NCBI RefSeq assembly: GCF_033439725.1
Contig: NW_026944385.1
Coordinates: 3,939,001 to 4,003,000, forward strand
Reading direction: 5' to 3'
Source of the DNA: Neurospora tetraspora
Lineage: Eukaryota; Ascomycota; Sordariomycetes; Sordariales; Sordariaceae
Length of the DNA: 64,000 nucleotides
Shown here piece by piece: positions 43,187 through 51,086 of this stretch. The position numbers and the translations under genes were made by a program. Below the pieces are notes generated by a model. The model searched no databases, was not told where the DNA came from, and was given only the letters and a program-made list of their open reading frames with translations. The number at the start of each line of letters is the position of its first letter. Position 1 is the stretch's first letter.

Positions 43187-43310
43187 GCACTGTTCTGTTG
43201 GTCTCAACGGAAGCTCGCTTTCTTTCAACTTCCCGTGCTGGCTGGCTCGACCAACGCACCTGTTGTTGTTGGAAGTTGGAACCAACGAGGAAATGGCCAA
43301 CAACACGGAG
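43187..43310 (+). repeat. Array element, copy 1 (upstream of paralog 1)
   Basis: Begins agcactgttctgttggtc, contains cttcccgtg...tcgaccaac, then gttggaaccaac and ccaacaacacgg. It shares this order of motifs with seven other copies across 43-51 kb. Similarity to the copy at 44831 continues down to the start codon of the following gene (for example atggcggttnggagt and the cgctcaaag block). Confidence 0.8.
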
Positions 43311-43531
43311 GATGTATAAAAATCAATGGCGGTTGGGAGTGTCGGGCTTTGAGTACGCTCAAAGAATTGACCAAGTTCTTGGATCTATTCCGCGCTCTGT
43401 TTGGGTATATATTCATGATCTCTCTCGCCCTCTTCCAAATCTTCTAAGCAGAACTCAGCACTCCATCCTTTATTTCTCCTATTCAACAAAAAGATATATC
43501 TTCCAGTCTTTCATACACTACCAGTGTCAAG

Positions 43532-44200
43532 ATGTCTGACAACCAGAAAAATCAATCAGTTGCGGCAAGCACTATTCGCCCAACCCCCAGGCATTGTCCG
43601 AAAACAATCCAACTATACCTGACCTATCCGGGCAAACCTCTCCAAAACTACGACCAAGCCGAAAAATGTGTCAAAGTCTTGCACGCACTCTTCAGTGACG
43701 AACATTGGAGCGCTCTCACAGGCAACCCGCGCCCTCGCTTTCCTACCCCTTTCGCCCCACTAGAGAGACACTCTATCGACGTACTGCTGGAGCCAGTCCC
43801 CGACCTCGAACTGAGACCCACCACTAATCAACTATGCGACACCTGCCGGGCAGAAGCAGGAGAGAAGACCGAGTTAGCTCGAAAGATACTCCTAGCATTG
43901 GGGTTCGAAGACAAAAGTGGAGTCTGGAACCCCAAGATTCGAATGCAATGGGGCTACCCGGACCGCAAGTGGGTGAAGGAAAACATGCCGCAGTTCTTGG
44001 AGAGTTTTGAAGAGAGGTATGGAGAAAATGGCAAGGTTCAGACACCGGAGATTGAGTGGCTTGAGTATATCCTTGAGTATATCTGGGAAAAGGATACTCT
44101 CCCTATCCCACGCTCAGCTTCATATGTGGCCACAACAACAACACTCGGCCCAGCGAAGATGGAGCGGAAGATAAGACCCTGGAATTTCTCACGACTTTAG
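43532..44200 (+). CDS. Array paralog 1 (unknown family), chimeric C terminus
   Basis: 222-residue protein of no family I recognise. It begins MSDNQKNQSVAAS, the shared array N terminus, then the W block (LFSDEHWSALT), a Pro-rich middle and the helix-LGF block ARKILLALGFEDKS followed by IRMQWGYPDRKWVKENMP. The WLEYI...IWEK end also matches its relatives. From about 44098 the DNA switches to a different array copy read in another frame, so the last ~25 residues (from RSASYVATTT) are an out-of-frame remnant and not family sequence. No signal peptide or membrane segment, so probably cytosolic or nuclear. The start ATG at 43532 has a pyrimidine/A-rich leader. Transcription and function are unknown. 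Confidence 0.75.
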   Translation: MSDNQKNQSVAASTIRPTPRHCPKTIQLYLTYPGKPLQNYDQAEKCVKVLHALFSDEHWSALTGNPRPRFPTPFAPLERHSIDVLLEPVPDLELRPTTNQLCDTCRAEAGEKTELARKILLALGFEDKSGVWNPKIRMQWGYPDRKWVKENMPQFLESFEERYGENGKVQTPEIEWLEYILEYIWEKDTLPIPRSASYVATTTTLGPAKMERKIRPWNFSRL

Positions 44201-44476
44201 GGTTTAGAAATAACGTCGACGGCCCCTGGTGACTTCAATGTTCAAATGGAATTGGGGTCGCCCTGGTCTCGGTCAGGTGAAGAATAGCTTGCCTGCCGGG
44301 TTTGTATTTGAATCTGGGAGCTGCCGAAGGCAACTTAACCGCGTTATCGGTGGTTTCGGCGTCGGAAGTTTTTGTTTTCCGAGTATTTCGTGGTTGGAGC
44401 ATATCGATTGGGAAAAGAGTGCGTCTCCGGTAGGGGAGGTAGAGAAGCAGTTGGACACTGAAGGGGTTGATGGTTA
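44098..44476 (+). pseudogene. 3' fragment of another array paralog, fused behind paralog 1
   Basis: Read in the +2 frame relative to paralog 1, the DNA from 44098 gives YPTLSFICG...DKTLEFLTTLGFRN, matching the YPPVLFLMCG...ALHILTALGF part of paralog 3. A stop follows at ~44223. After a frameshift the match continues as MFKWNWGRPGLGQVKNSLP and, after a short non-homologous insert, SISWLEHIDWEKSASPVGEVEKQLDTEGVDG, like LLEHIKWEKGEAQVAEVKTKLETEVVDG of paralog 3. So this is the C-terminal half of a lost gene, carrying at least one stop and a frameshift. Confidence 0.75.
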
Positions 44477-44637
44477 AGAGGATAGCAAATGAGTGGGAAA
44501 GTAGACGGTTGAAGGCAACTAGTGAGGATGGGTCCAAGGCCCGGAATGGGGTCATATCGTAGCCGCTGGCGGTACCTGGATATTTTAAGGAGTACAAGGG
44601 AGGCGTGTTCTTTGTTTTCCAGGCGGGTGTTAGATAT

Positions 44638-44750
44638 AGCAAGATAAATGCACTGTTTGTTGGTCATTGCAACTTCCCGTGTCGAGTCTACCAACATACT
44701 TGTTTGGTGTGAGGAAGGAACCAACAGATAAATAACCCAACAGCGCATGG
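44638..44750 (+). repeat. Array element, copy 2a
   Basis: Runs from tgcactgtttgttggtcat through cgagtctaccaacat to aataacccaacag. Most similar to the copy at 48178. It lies downstream of the pseudogene fragment and has no gene directly after it before the next copy, consistent with loss of the gene it once served. Confidence 0.75.
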
Positions 44751-44830
44751 CATGAATACCGTAATTTCGAGGAAGATGGAAGCCATTACTGCTTTTCTCT
44801 GAAAGACTGTTGTCAGACCCGGATGGAAAG

Positions 44831-44946
44831 CGCACTGTTCTGTTGGTTTTCATTGATGTGTTCTTTATTCAACTTCCTGTACTGGCAGGCTCGACCAACT
44901 AAGATGTTGTTGAAGGGTAGAACCAACGGGATAACCGCCAACGCAG
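44831..44946 (+). repeat. Array element, copy 2b (upstream of paralog 2)
   Basis: cgcactgttctgttggttt ... cttcctgtactgg ... tcgaccaact ... gaaccaacggga. Closest to copy 1 at 43187; the two flanks stay alignable for about 300 bp down to the ATG. Confidence 0.8.
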
Positions 44947-45167
44947 CCTTTATGAGATTCGATGGCGGTTAGGAGTATTGGATTTCGAACACGCTCAAAG
45001 GTTTAACCAAGCTCTTGAATCCTTTTCACGCTAAGTTTGCGTAAAGGTATATATCCTCGATCTGTCACACCCATCTCCATATCACTCAAACTCAAACTCG
45101 ACACTTCATTCTCTCTCCCCCTTATTAAGACCGATAATTCTAAAAACTTTAGAGTATTACTTCCAAG

Positions 45168-45854
45168 ATGTCCGACAACCAGGAAAATCAATCCGCTATG
45201 ACAAGCAGTACCAGACACAGGAGAAGGGACTCAACCAACCTGGAATGCGGCTACTCAAAGTACATCCGTGTACACCTCACCAATGGTTCGGGCGAAGGTC
45301 TCCAAGAAGCTCGAGACAATGAATGCGACGACTGGAAAGACTTTTGGAGCAAACTAATCAGCGACGAAGAATGGCGCCTTCGCACAAGCAACATGTTATG
45401 TGTTCTCCCTATCTCTTTCCACACAAGACGGGAACACCCCGTACTCATGCTCACGCCAGACTTTGAGACACCACCAAACACCAGTGACAAGGCAGAGCAG
45501 AGTACCAAGAAAGCCAAAGAGATACTGAGAAATCTGGGATTTGTCGAATACTCTGGATGTCGCCTTCATGGCAACCCTGATTGTCGCCGTCATGGCCTTT
45601 GCATGAAGTGGGGCTACCCGGACCGTGGGTGGGTGGAGAGAACCATGCCGAGGTTTATGTTGGTAAAGGATGGCAAGGTGGAATACCCCCCCGGGAAATT
45701 ATCGTGTGCGGATGTTGAGTGGATTGATTATATTCACTGGGAACGGTTTGATATCCCCGTACGGAAGGCAAAGAGAAACTGGCAAACTCTGGAGGCAGTC
45801 GATGGTCAATGGGAGGAACCAGTGGGAAAGAGGGCAAAGTTGGAAGATGCCTGA
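45168..45854 (+). CDS. Array paralog 2 (unknown family)
   Basis: 228 residues, single exon, opening MSDNQENQSAMTSS, almost the same first nine residues as paralog 1. It has the W block (DWKDFWSKLISDEEWRLRT), the helix-LGF block (KKAKEILRNLGFVEYSG) and CMKWGYPDRGWVERTMPRF, then DVEWIDYIHWE and a basic tail ending GKRAKLEDA. A Cys/His-containing insert (CRLHGNPDCRRHGLC) between LGF and MKW is unique in the array; whether it binds metal is open. No signal peptide or membrane helix. Its upstream 340 bp are alignable with those of paralog 1, so these two are the most recent duplicates by flank. I know of no described family that fits. Confidence 0.75.
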   Translation: MSDNQENQSAMTSSTRHRRRDSTNLECGYSKYIRVHLTNGSGEGLQEARDNECDDWKDFWSKLISDEEWRLRTSNMLCVLPISFHTRREHPVLMLTPDFETPPNTSDKAEQSTKKAKEILRNLGFVEYSGCRLHGNPDCRRHGLCMKWGYPDRGWVERTMPRFMLVKDGKVEYPPGKLSCADVEWIDYIHWERFDIPVRKAKRNWQTLEAVDGQWEEPVGKRAKLEDA

Positions 45855-46003
45855 CGCCAGGTGCGGGTATTGACATGGCCGTCAATGTGCATTCCATACC
45901 GCTATACTCAAGTCAGGTTTTAGAAGCTGGAACCTTCCATATTGAAGTTCGTGGTGCAGTCATCCCAGGAAGCTTTGCAACCAGTTTGCTATGCTCGCGA
46001 CAA

Positions 46004-46100
46004 CCACTGGTTTGTTCAACAGTTTCCGTATCTATCCTACCAACACCCCGTTCGTATCCAAACACGAAACCAACAGGACAGGGATGGGAGAACACGGCAC
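46004..46100 (+). repeat. Array element, copy 3 (upstream of paralog 3)
   Basis: ccactggtttgttcaac ... ccgtatctatcctaccaaca ... cgaaaccaacaggac ... gaacacgg. Followed at ~46110 by a ttatgtgtgtcatat box shared with copies 4, 6 and 7. Confidence 0.75.
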
Positions 46101-46323
46101 GATATAGGAAGGCGCTTTTATGTGTGTCATATGATCTGATATACTCAAAGGTGATGCGCTAAATATCATGGATATGAAGTACGTTTACATGTGTATATAA
46201 GTTAAGCTATCACTCACCCAACTCTACACCCAAAACATCTACAGTCAACACATCTCCTGCTACACCCAAAAGCCAAAACTCCCGCGTTACCCAACCAATC
46301 AGCATCCAGCATACACTAGCAAG

Positions 46324-46923
46324 ATGTCCAGCAATCAGCAAGAACCGCCGCCCCCAGCGTCATCTGCCACTCAGTGCCCTCGTTCCGCCAACTCTGAGAA
46401 GGAAAAGAAAGAGATCAAGTATCCCCGCAGAACAATCGAGGTATTTATCGGCCATCCCGGCAGATACGACCCCCAAGTCTGGGATTTCTTCTGCAGAACT
46501 CTTGTCCAAGACCCACGATGGATATCCCGAACAGGCTACAGTCCCCTCAATCAACCCCCTCCGCTCCTTCGCTATCCCCCCGTACTCTTCCTCATGTGTG
46601 GCAAATTCAGCGGAGATGAGGCGGAAGAAAAGACCAAGGCTGCCCTGCATATCCTCACGGCTTTGGGTTTCAGAATGAGTAGTAAGACGGGACCTCGCCA
46701 CATTCACTGTTCGATGGAATGGGATCCCCCCAGCCTCGATCGGGCGAAGAAGAAGAGCTTGCCGGACGTTTCGTTGTTGGAGCATATCAAGTGGGAGAAG
46801 GGGGAGGCCCAGGTGGCGGAGGTAAAGACGAAGTTGGAAACTGAGGTAGTCGATGGTGAAGAGGAGGGACAAACCGGAAACGATGATGTTGAGGAGAAGG
46901 TGAGTGAGGGCTGTGAGAATTAG
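46324..46923 (+). CDS. Array paralog 3 (unknown family)
   Basis: 199 residues, single exon, opening MSSNQQEPPPPASS. W block VWDFFCRTLVQDPRWISRTGYSPL; middle YPPVLFLMCGKFSGDEAEEKT; helix-LGF block AALHILTALGFRMSSK; then CSMEWDPPSLDRAKKKSLPDVSLLEHIKWEKGEAQVAEVKTKLETEVVDG and an acidic tail. This is the closest relative of the fragment at 44098-44476. No targeting signal or membrane segment is visible. It is likely cytosolic or nuclear, and its function is unknown. Confidence 0.75.
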   Translation: MSSNQQEPPPPASSATQCPRSANSEKEKKEIKYPRRTIEVFIGHPGRYDPQVWDFFCRTLVQDPRWISRTGYSPLNQPPPLLRYPPVLFLMCGKFSGDEAEEKTKAALHILTALGFRMSSKTGPRHIHCSMEWDPPSLDRAKKKSLPDVSLLEHIKWEKGEAQVAEVKTKLETEVVDGEEEGQTGNDDVEEKVSEGCEN

Positions 46924-47012
46924 GAGTGGGCGATACCGTAGCCGCTAGCAGTAGATGTATCATGAGGAAGACGGACGGTTCTTTGGTCTGAAAGATAGGT
47001 GTTGGCGGAAGA

Positions 47013-47201
47013 TCATTACACTGTTTGCTTGCCCGACGGTTTGTTGATTTTACCAACAGACCGGCCTTGCTTTGAGGATGGAAATAACAAGGCAAGATTC
47101 GAACAACACGCATTATGTGCAAGTATAGGTAGAAGGCCGTTTATGTGTGTCATGTGTGATTATACACTCGAGAATGAGGACGTTGGTCCTCGCAAGATCT
47201 A
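47013..47201 (+). repeat. Array element, copy 4 (upstream of paralog 4)
   Basis: tcattacactgtttgcttg ... ttttaccaaca ... ttgaggatggaaataac ... caacacgc, followed at 47133-47201 by tttatgtgtgtcatgtg, then tacactcgagaatgagg and acgttggtcct. This extended second half is shared with copies 6 and 7. Confidence 0.8.
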
Positions 47202-47369
47202 AAGGTCCGTACGTCTTTACATACAACTCGATAGCCCGTCAATCACTCCCCACCATCTTGCCCATGCACCGAAACGTTTAGTATACAAGCTGTCCTACTC
47301 TTACGCAAGAAGACAAAGAAGACCAACATGATCAACAATCCCCTTCAAAACGTCCACAGACACTATAAA

Positions 47370-47909
47370 ATGTCCCAAAACCAAGACCAACACACCCAAC
47401 CTTCCAACAAGCCCAAAGAGCCCTTCTATAAACCCAAGACAGTCGAACTCATCCTCTGGATGGAACACTGTAATGAATGTCTTCTCGCCATAGACGAGTA
47501 CAAGAAATGGAGAGACTTCTTTACCAAACTCGTCGACAATCCCCGATGGCAAGCACTCGTACCCTATGACAGGCACAGTCTACCCAAATTCACAGGTGCA
47601 TCAAACAGGACGGTTTACGGAAGGTACAATGCGAAACTTTGGTCAGGGCGGAGATTTTGGACCCAGAAAGAAGTGGAGGAAAAGGAGAAAGCTGCAGAAG
47701 ATGTTCTTACAGAATTGGGCTTCCGGAAGCGGGAGGCGGTAAAATACCCTTTGACGATGAGGTGGGACTTTCTTGGTGGAAAAGCTGTCGCGGATGTTGA
47801 TCGACTCGATGATGAAAAGTTCTGGAGAGGATTTGAGAAGTCTGCGGCGTCGGAGGTACCGCAAAGACTCGGGCCGTTCGTTTTCAACTTCCAGGGAAAT
47901 CAGACATAA
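47370..47909 (+). CDS. Array paralog 4 (unknown family)
   Basis: 179 residues. Start set at the ATG at 47370 (MSQNQDQHTQ), which gives the shared N terminus; an in-frame ATG at 47328 would add 14 residues not seen in relatives. W block EYKKWRDFFTKLVDNPRWQALVPYDRHSL; acidic helix QKEVEEKEKAAEDVLTELGFRK; then TMRWDFLGGKAVADVDRLDDEKFWRGFEKSA. This belongs to the same subgroup as paralogs 6 and 7 (DVD/DDFW ending). Its last 47 bp (47857-47903) have an inverted copy at 48134-48180. Function unknown. Confidence 0.75.
   Translation: MSQNQDQHTQPSNKPKEPFYKPKTVELILWMEHCNECLLAIDEYKKWRDFFTKLVDNPRWQALVPYDRHSLPKFTGASNRTVYGRYNAKLWSGRRFWTQKEVEEKEKAAEDVLTELGFRKREAVKYPLTMRWDFLGGKAVADVDRLDDEKFWRGFEKSAASEVPQRLGPFVFNFQGNQT
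47857..47903 (+). repeat. Inverted repeat arm, 3' end of paralog 4
   Basis: 47 bp covering the last codons of paralog 4, repeated in opposite orientation at 48134-48180 with a single mismatch (g/a at the middle). The 230-bp loop between the arms is non-coding. Confidence 0.9.
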
Positions 47910-48133
47910 TCAGACATGCGTATGCCCGAATATGTGCATTTTATGCCCGCAAAAAAGAGTGGGCGAGACGTATTGCCACCCCGGAGCACTATAAACTTGA
48001 TTCTGCTAGTACCCAATCTTTTTCCCTTGTCTTCATGTTTTCAAAGGCGCTGGAGGGTGGGGACATTCAAAATCACCGTCTTGCATACAATTTCTGGCGG
48101 GCATGAATGTTGCAGTATGCTTACAGACTATGC

Positions 48134-48180
48134 CTGATTTCCCTGGAAGTTGAAAATGAACGGCCCGAGTCTTTGCGGTA
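48134..48180 (-). repeat. Inverted repeat arm matching the end of paralog 4
   Basis: Inverted partner of 47857-47903; it runs directly into array element copy 5. A transcript of paralog 4 that extends past 48180 would fold into a 47-bp hairpin. Confidence 0.9.
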
Positions 48181-48310
48181 GCAAGATAAGTGCGCTGTCT
48201 GTTGGTCATTACAAGTGGAAGTTCCTGTGTTGAATCTACCAATACACCTGTTGTGCTTTGAGGATATGGAAGGAACTAATAGAGAAATAACCCAACGGAG
48301 CATGCCGCAT
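48178..48310 (+). repeat. Array element, copy 5 (upstream of the paralog 5 pseudogene)
   Basis: gcaagataagtgcgctgtctg, ttggtcatt ... tgttgaatctaccaat ... gaaggaactaat ... aataacccaacgg. Very similar to copy 2a. Confidence 0.8.
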
Positions 48311-48358
48311 ATGGTTTTGAAGGACGGTGGTTACGTTAATCATGTGGTTGGTATTGCC

Positions 48359-48398
48359 AAAAAAAAAAAATAAAAAAAAAAAATAAAAAAAAAAAAAG
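48359..48398 (+). repeat. Poly-A tract with interspersed T
   Basis: Three A-runs of about 12 separated by single T residues, in the region that should be the promoter or leader of the paralog 5 pseudogene. Could be a length-variable microsatellite or a degraded A-tail. Confidence 0.9.
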
Positions 48399-48564
48399 AG
48401 GAAAGAGGTCATTTGAAGGGATTTGCGTCTGGTTTTTTTTTAGGTATCTTGAATCCCCATCCACGAAGACCCCTACACTCACCGTAACTCATCACATTTC
48501 ACTGCCTCATAAGCCATCCCCAGAAGCTTGCTCGAAAATCCCCTATTCGCATTTGCAAACCAAC

Positions 48565-49113
48565 ATCGCGTCCAACCAGCAACCTGGACAGCGTGCTTCA
48601 GCAGCATCTGCTAGTGCTACTCAGCGCACCACTCCTTCATCGAAGCCCCAGATGCCCTTTTCCCCCAAAATCATCCATGTGCAACTCACGGAGCGTGACA
48701 TTCCACTTTCAGAGAAGCAACTCACAAGCTGGAAAATTTTCTGGGATCTTCCTCTTGGTCTCCTCACACACGAACGATGGAGACAACGCACAGCCTACAG
48801 ATTGATCAAACCTGAAAACCCCCTACATGGGCCATGGAACGATTCAACTCCCGAATTGGACCTTTCCTCCTACGAGACATTCGGAACCAAAGAGGCGGCG
48901 AAAGAGAGAACACAGGCTGCCATAAAGATACTCACATCACTGGGATTTGTCGATGTCACGAGCCCTGGCATGAGCAGCATTTCGATGAAATGGGGCTACC
49001 CGAACCGTGAGCTGTTGAACAGAACGATGCCAGGTATGGTGAAGGGACTTGGGATAAATTGGGACGATGTTGGCATTCCAGATGTTCGTTGGCTCGGGTA
49101 CATCCAGTGGTAA
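48565..49113 (+). pseudogene. Array paralog 5, start codon lost and premature stop
   Basis: The reading frame aligns with the other paralogs but the expected initiator is ATC (48565), giving I-A-S-N-Q-Q where paralog 3 has M-S-S-N-Q-Q. The next in-frame ATG is at 48652 and would remove the N-terminal signature. It keeps the W block (SWKIFWDLPLGLLTHERWRQRTAY), helix-LGF (AAIKILTSLGFVDV) and MKWGYPNRELLNRTMPGM, and VRWLGYIQW. The frame then stops at TAA (49111) exactly where relatives have Glu in WEK; past the stop the same frame continues as KDASRAPEAVDGKGEEQVGND, which resembles paralog 3's tail. So both ends have decayed, although a 154-residue product from 48652 is conceivable. Confidence 0.7.
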
Positions 49114-49320
49114 AAGGATGCCTCTCGGGCACCGGAAGCAGTCGATGGTAAAGGGGAGGAACAAGTTGGAAACGATGAGATTGGAACGAAAGTTGTAGGG
49201 AGTCGTTTTAGAACTAAAGTGGGTGATATCAGAGCGGCTATTGTAGCTGTACCTACGTACTGCGAGAAAGACGGAAGCTGTTCTTTGATTATCGAGGCAA
49301 GGGTTAGATATAGGCAGATA

Positions 49321-49509
49321 ATTGCACTGTTCTGTTGGTCTTGCAGTTGCCGTGTCAATTTTACCATCACAATGACTGGAGTTGGGTAACGGAACCAACA
49401 GGACAAGATCGGAATAACACGCGGTATGTATGATATAAGATGGCACTTATTCGTGTCATATGTAATTATACACTGGAGAATGAGAACGTTGGTACTTGGA
49501 AGATCGTAC
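49321..49509 (+). repeat. Array element, copy 6 (upstream of paralog 6)
   Basis: attgcactgttctgttggtc ... gccgtgtcaattttacca ... ggaaccaacaggaca ... aacacgcgg, then ttcgtgtcatatg, tacactggagaatgaga and acgttggtact. Confidence 0.8.
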
Positions 49510-49927
49510 ACTCATTACGCCCACATATATCTACACTATCTGGATAGCCCGTCACGCCCACAAGACACTTCCCATCATCTTCCTCAAGCATCGAAAGTTC
49601 TACCACACAATCTGTTTGACTCTTCGGCAAAGAAGACAAAGAAGACAATAATAGTCGTACTTCCCTTCAATGTATCCACAAACATCAGGAAAATGTGTGA
49701 GAAGATTCTGGGCGTTTGCTGCACAGACCGCTAGTCCTTTGCGCTGCAGGGCCTTTGCCCTGCACCCTCTTCGACAGCGGTTCTGGCACTTCCCAGAATC
49801 CCCTCCTTTGCAGACCTTTCTCCTCTTTGTATCGCCAGCTCTATATAGCTGGCGGTCCCTCCAGCATTTAGCTGGATCTCTCCCTCAATACATCATCATT
49901 CCCATCATTCGTGATCCATTTCATAAA

Positions 49928-50521
49928 ATGTCTCAAGACCAACGAGACCAGTCTGCTCCAGCATCACCAAAGGAGCCTCGTTTTGAACCCAAGCCACTCA
50001 CTCTGGTCCTCTGGAACGGACCGGATGAACGGAAACAGGTCCTTACCATAGAACAACACTACGTAAAATGGAGAATTTTCTTCACGACACTTGTCCACAA
50101 TTCCACCCCATGGGAAGAGCTTACAGCCTACGATTTGCACGTCCTGCTAGACCTTTCCGCATGTAGAGCGCCAAAAAATGCTCAGTTTGTGTCGACGAAA
50201 GGATTTTGCACCCAAGAAGAGGTGGAGGAAAAGGAAAAGGCCACAGAGGAGATTCTGACAGAGTTGGGGTTCCGAAATCTGAAGACCACGGCAAAGGGGC
50301 AGTCATTCTCCCTGGAAATGAAATGGCCGTTTCCCAAAGGACAGCCAGTCGCGGATGTTGATCAGCTCAATGATGATTTTTGGGAAAGGTTTAAGAAGCC
50401 TGCGTCGTCAAAGGCAGTGACTCAAGCAACGTCAGAGTCAGAGTCAGTCGCCGGTGAAGATGGGAAGCAAGTGGTAAATCAGGACGTCACAGAGAAGCAG
50501 GTTGGAGAAGAGGAAACCTAG
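49928..50521 (+). CDS. Array paralog 6 (unknown family)
   Basis: 197 residues. Start at 49928 (MSQDQRDQSAP) matches the family N terminus; the longer frame opening at 49670 adds unrelated leader sequence and is not used. W block HYVKWRIFFTTLVHNSTPWEELTAYDLHVLL; acidic helix QEEVEEKEKATEEILTELGFRN; LEMKWPFPKGQPVADVDQLNDDFWERFKKP; then a Ser/Glu/Val-rich acidic tail. Closest in sequence to paralog 4. No targeting signal, and the function is unknown. Confidence 0.75.
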   Translation: MSQDQRDQSAPASPKEPRFEPKPLTLVLWNGPDERKQVLTIEQHYVKWRIFFTTLVHNSTPWEELTAYDLHVLLDLSACRAPKNAQFVSTKGFCTQEEVEEKEKATEEILTELGFRNLKTTAKGQSFSLEMKWPFPKGQPVADVDQLNDDFWERFKKPASSKAVTQATSESESVAGEDGKQVVNQDVTEKQVGEEET

Positions 50522-50736
50522 AGGTACCTGGTTAGGCGCACCCGTCCCTTTCTCCTACACCTACCTAGATTTCCTAGCCTAGAAGTAGACACTGCCCAAC
50601 AACTTCTCCAACACTCCTTCCTTCGTCTTGAAATTCGGGATCCTAATTCCTTTCATATTTACCTACCTACCTAGCGAGGTGTAAATCTATTACGAGGCAG
50701 AAGGACAAATTATTTTTTTCGATCTCTAATTTCATT

Positions 50737-50908
50737 CTTTTGTTGGTTCGAAAGTTCCCATGTTGAATCGACCAACAGACCCGTCGTTCTTTGAAGATGG
50801 AACCAACAGGACAATATCCAAACAACACGCGGTACGTAGGTGAAATAAGGAGTTTGCGCCTATGTGCGTCATGTGCCAGTGTACACTCGAGAATGAAAAC
50901 GTTGGTAC
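50737..50908 (+). repeat. Array element, copy 7 (upstream of paralog 7)
   Basis: cttttgttggttcgaaag ... cccatgttgaatcgaccaac ... tttgaagatggaaccaac ... caacacgcgg, then tatgtgcgtcatgtg, tacactcgagaatgaaa and acgttggtacc. Confidence 0.8.
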
Positions 50909-51040
50909 CTACCTTACCTGGAACACTCGGCGCTCAGTACGTCTATATATCTGGCCAGTCTATTAGCCACCCTCTTCTTCTCACCGACACACTCTCCCTA
51001 ACTCTTGGACAGCAACCCAAAATCAAGGGCAGTTATCTCC

Positions 51041-51058
51041 CCCCCCCCCCCCCCCCCT
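51041..51058 (+). repeat. Poly-C tract before paralog 7
   Basis: About 18 consecutive C residues, ~30 bp upstream of the paralog 7 start codon. Likely length-variable and prone to sequencing error. Confidence 0.85.
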
Positions 51059-51086
51059 CAAAGCGCTCAAAAACAATACCAGCAAT

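Noticed and set aside
49670-49927. Extended N terminus for array paralog 6
   Set aside because: The upstream part has no counterpart in the other paralogs; the ATG at 49928 restores the family signature.
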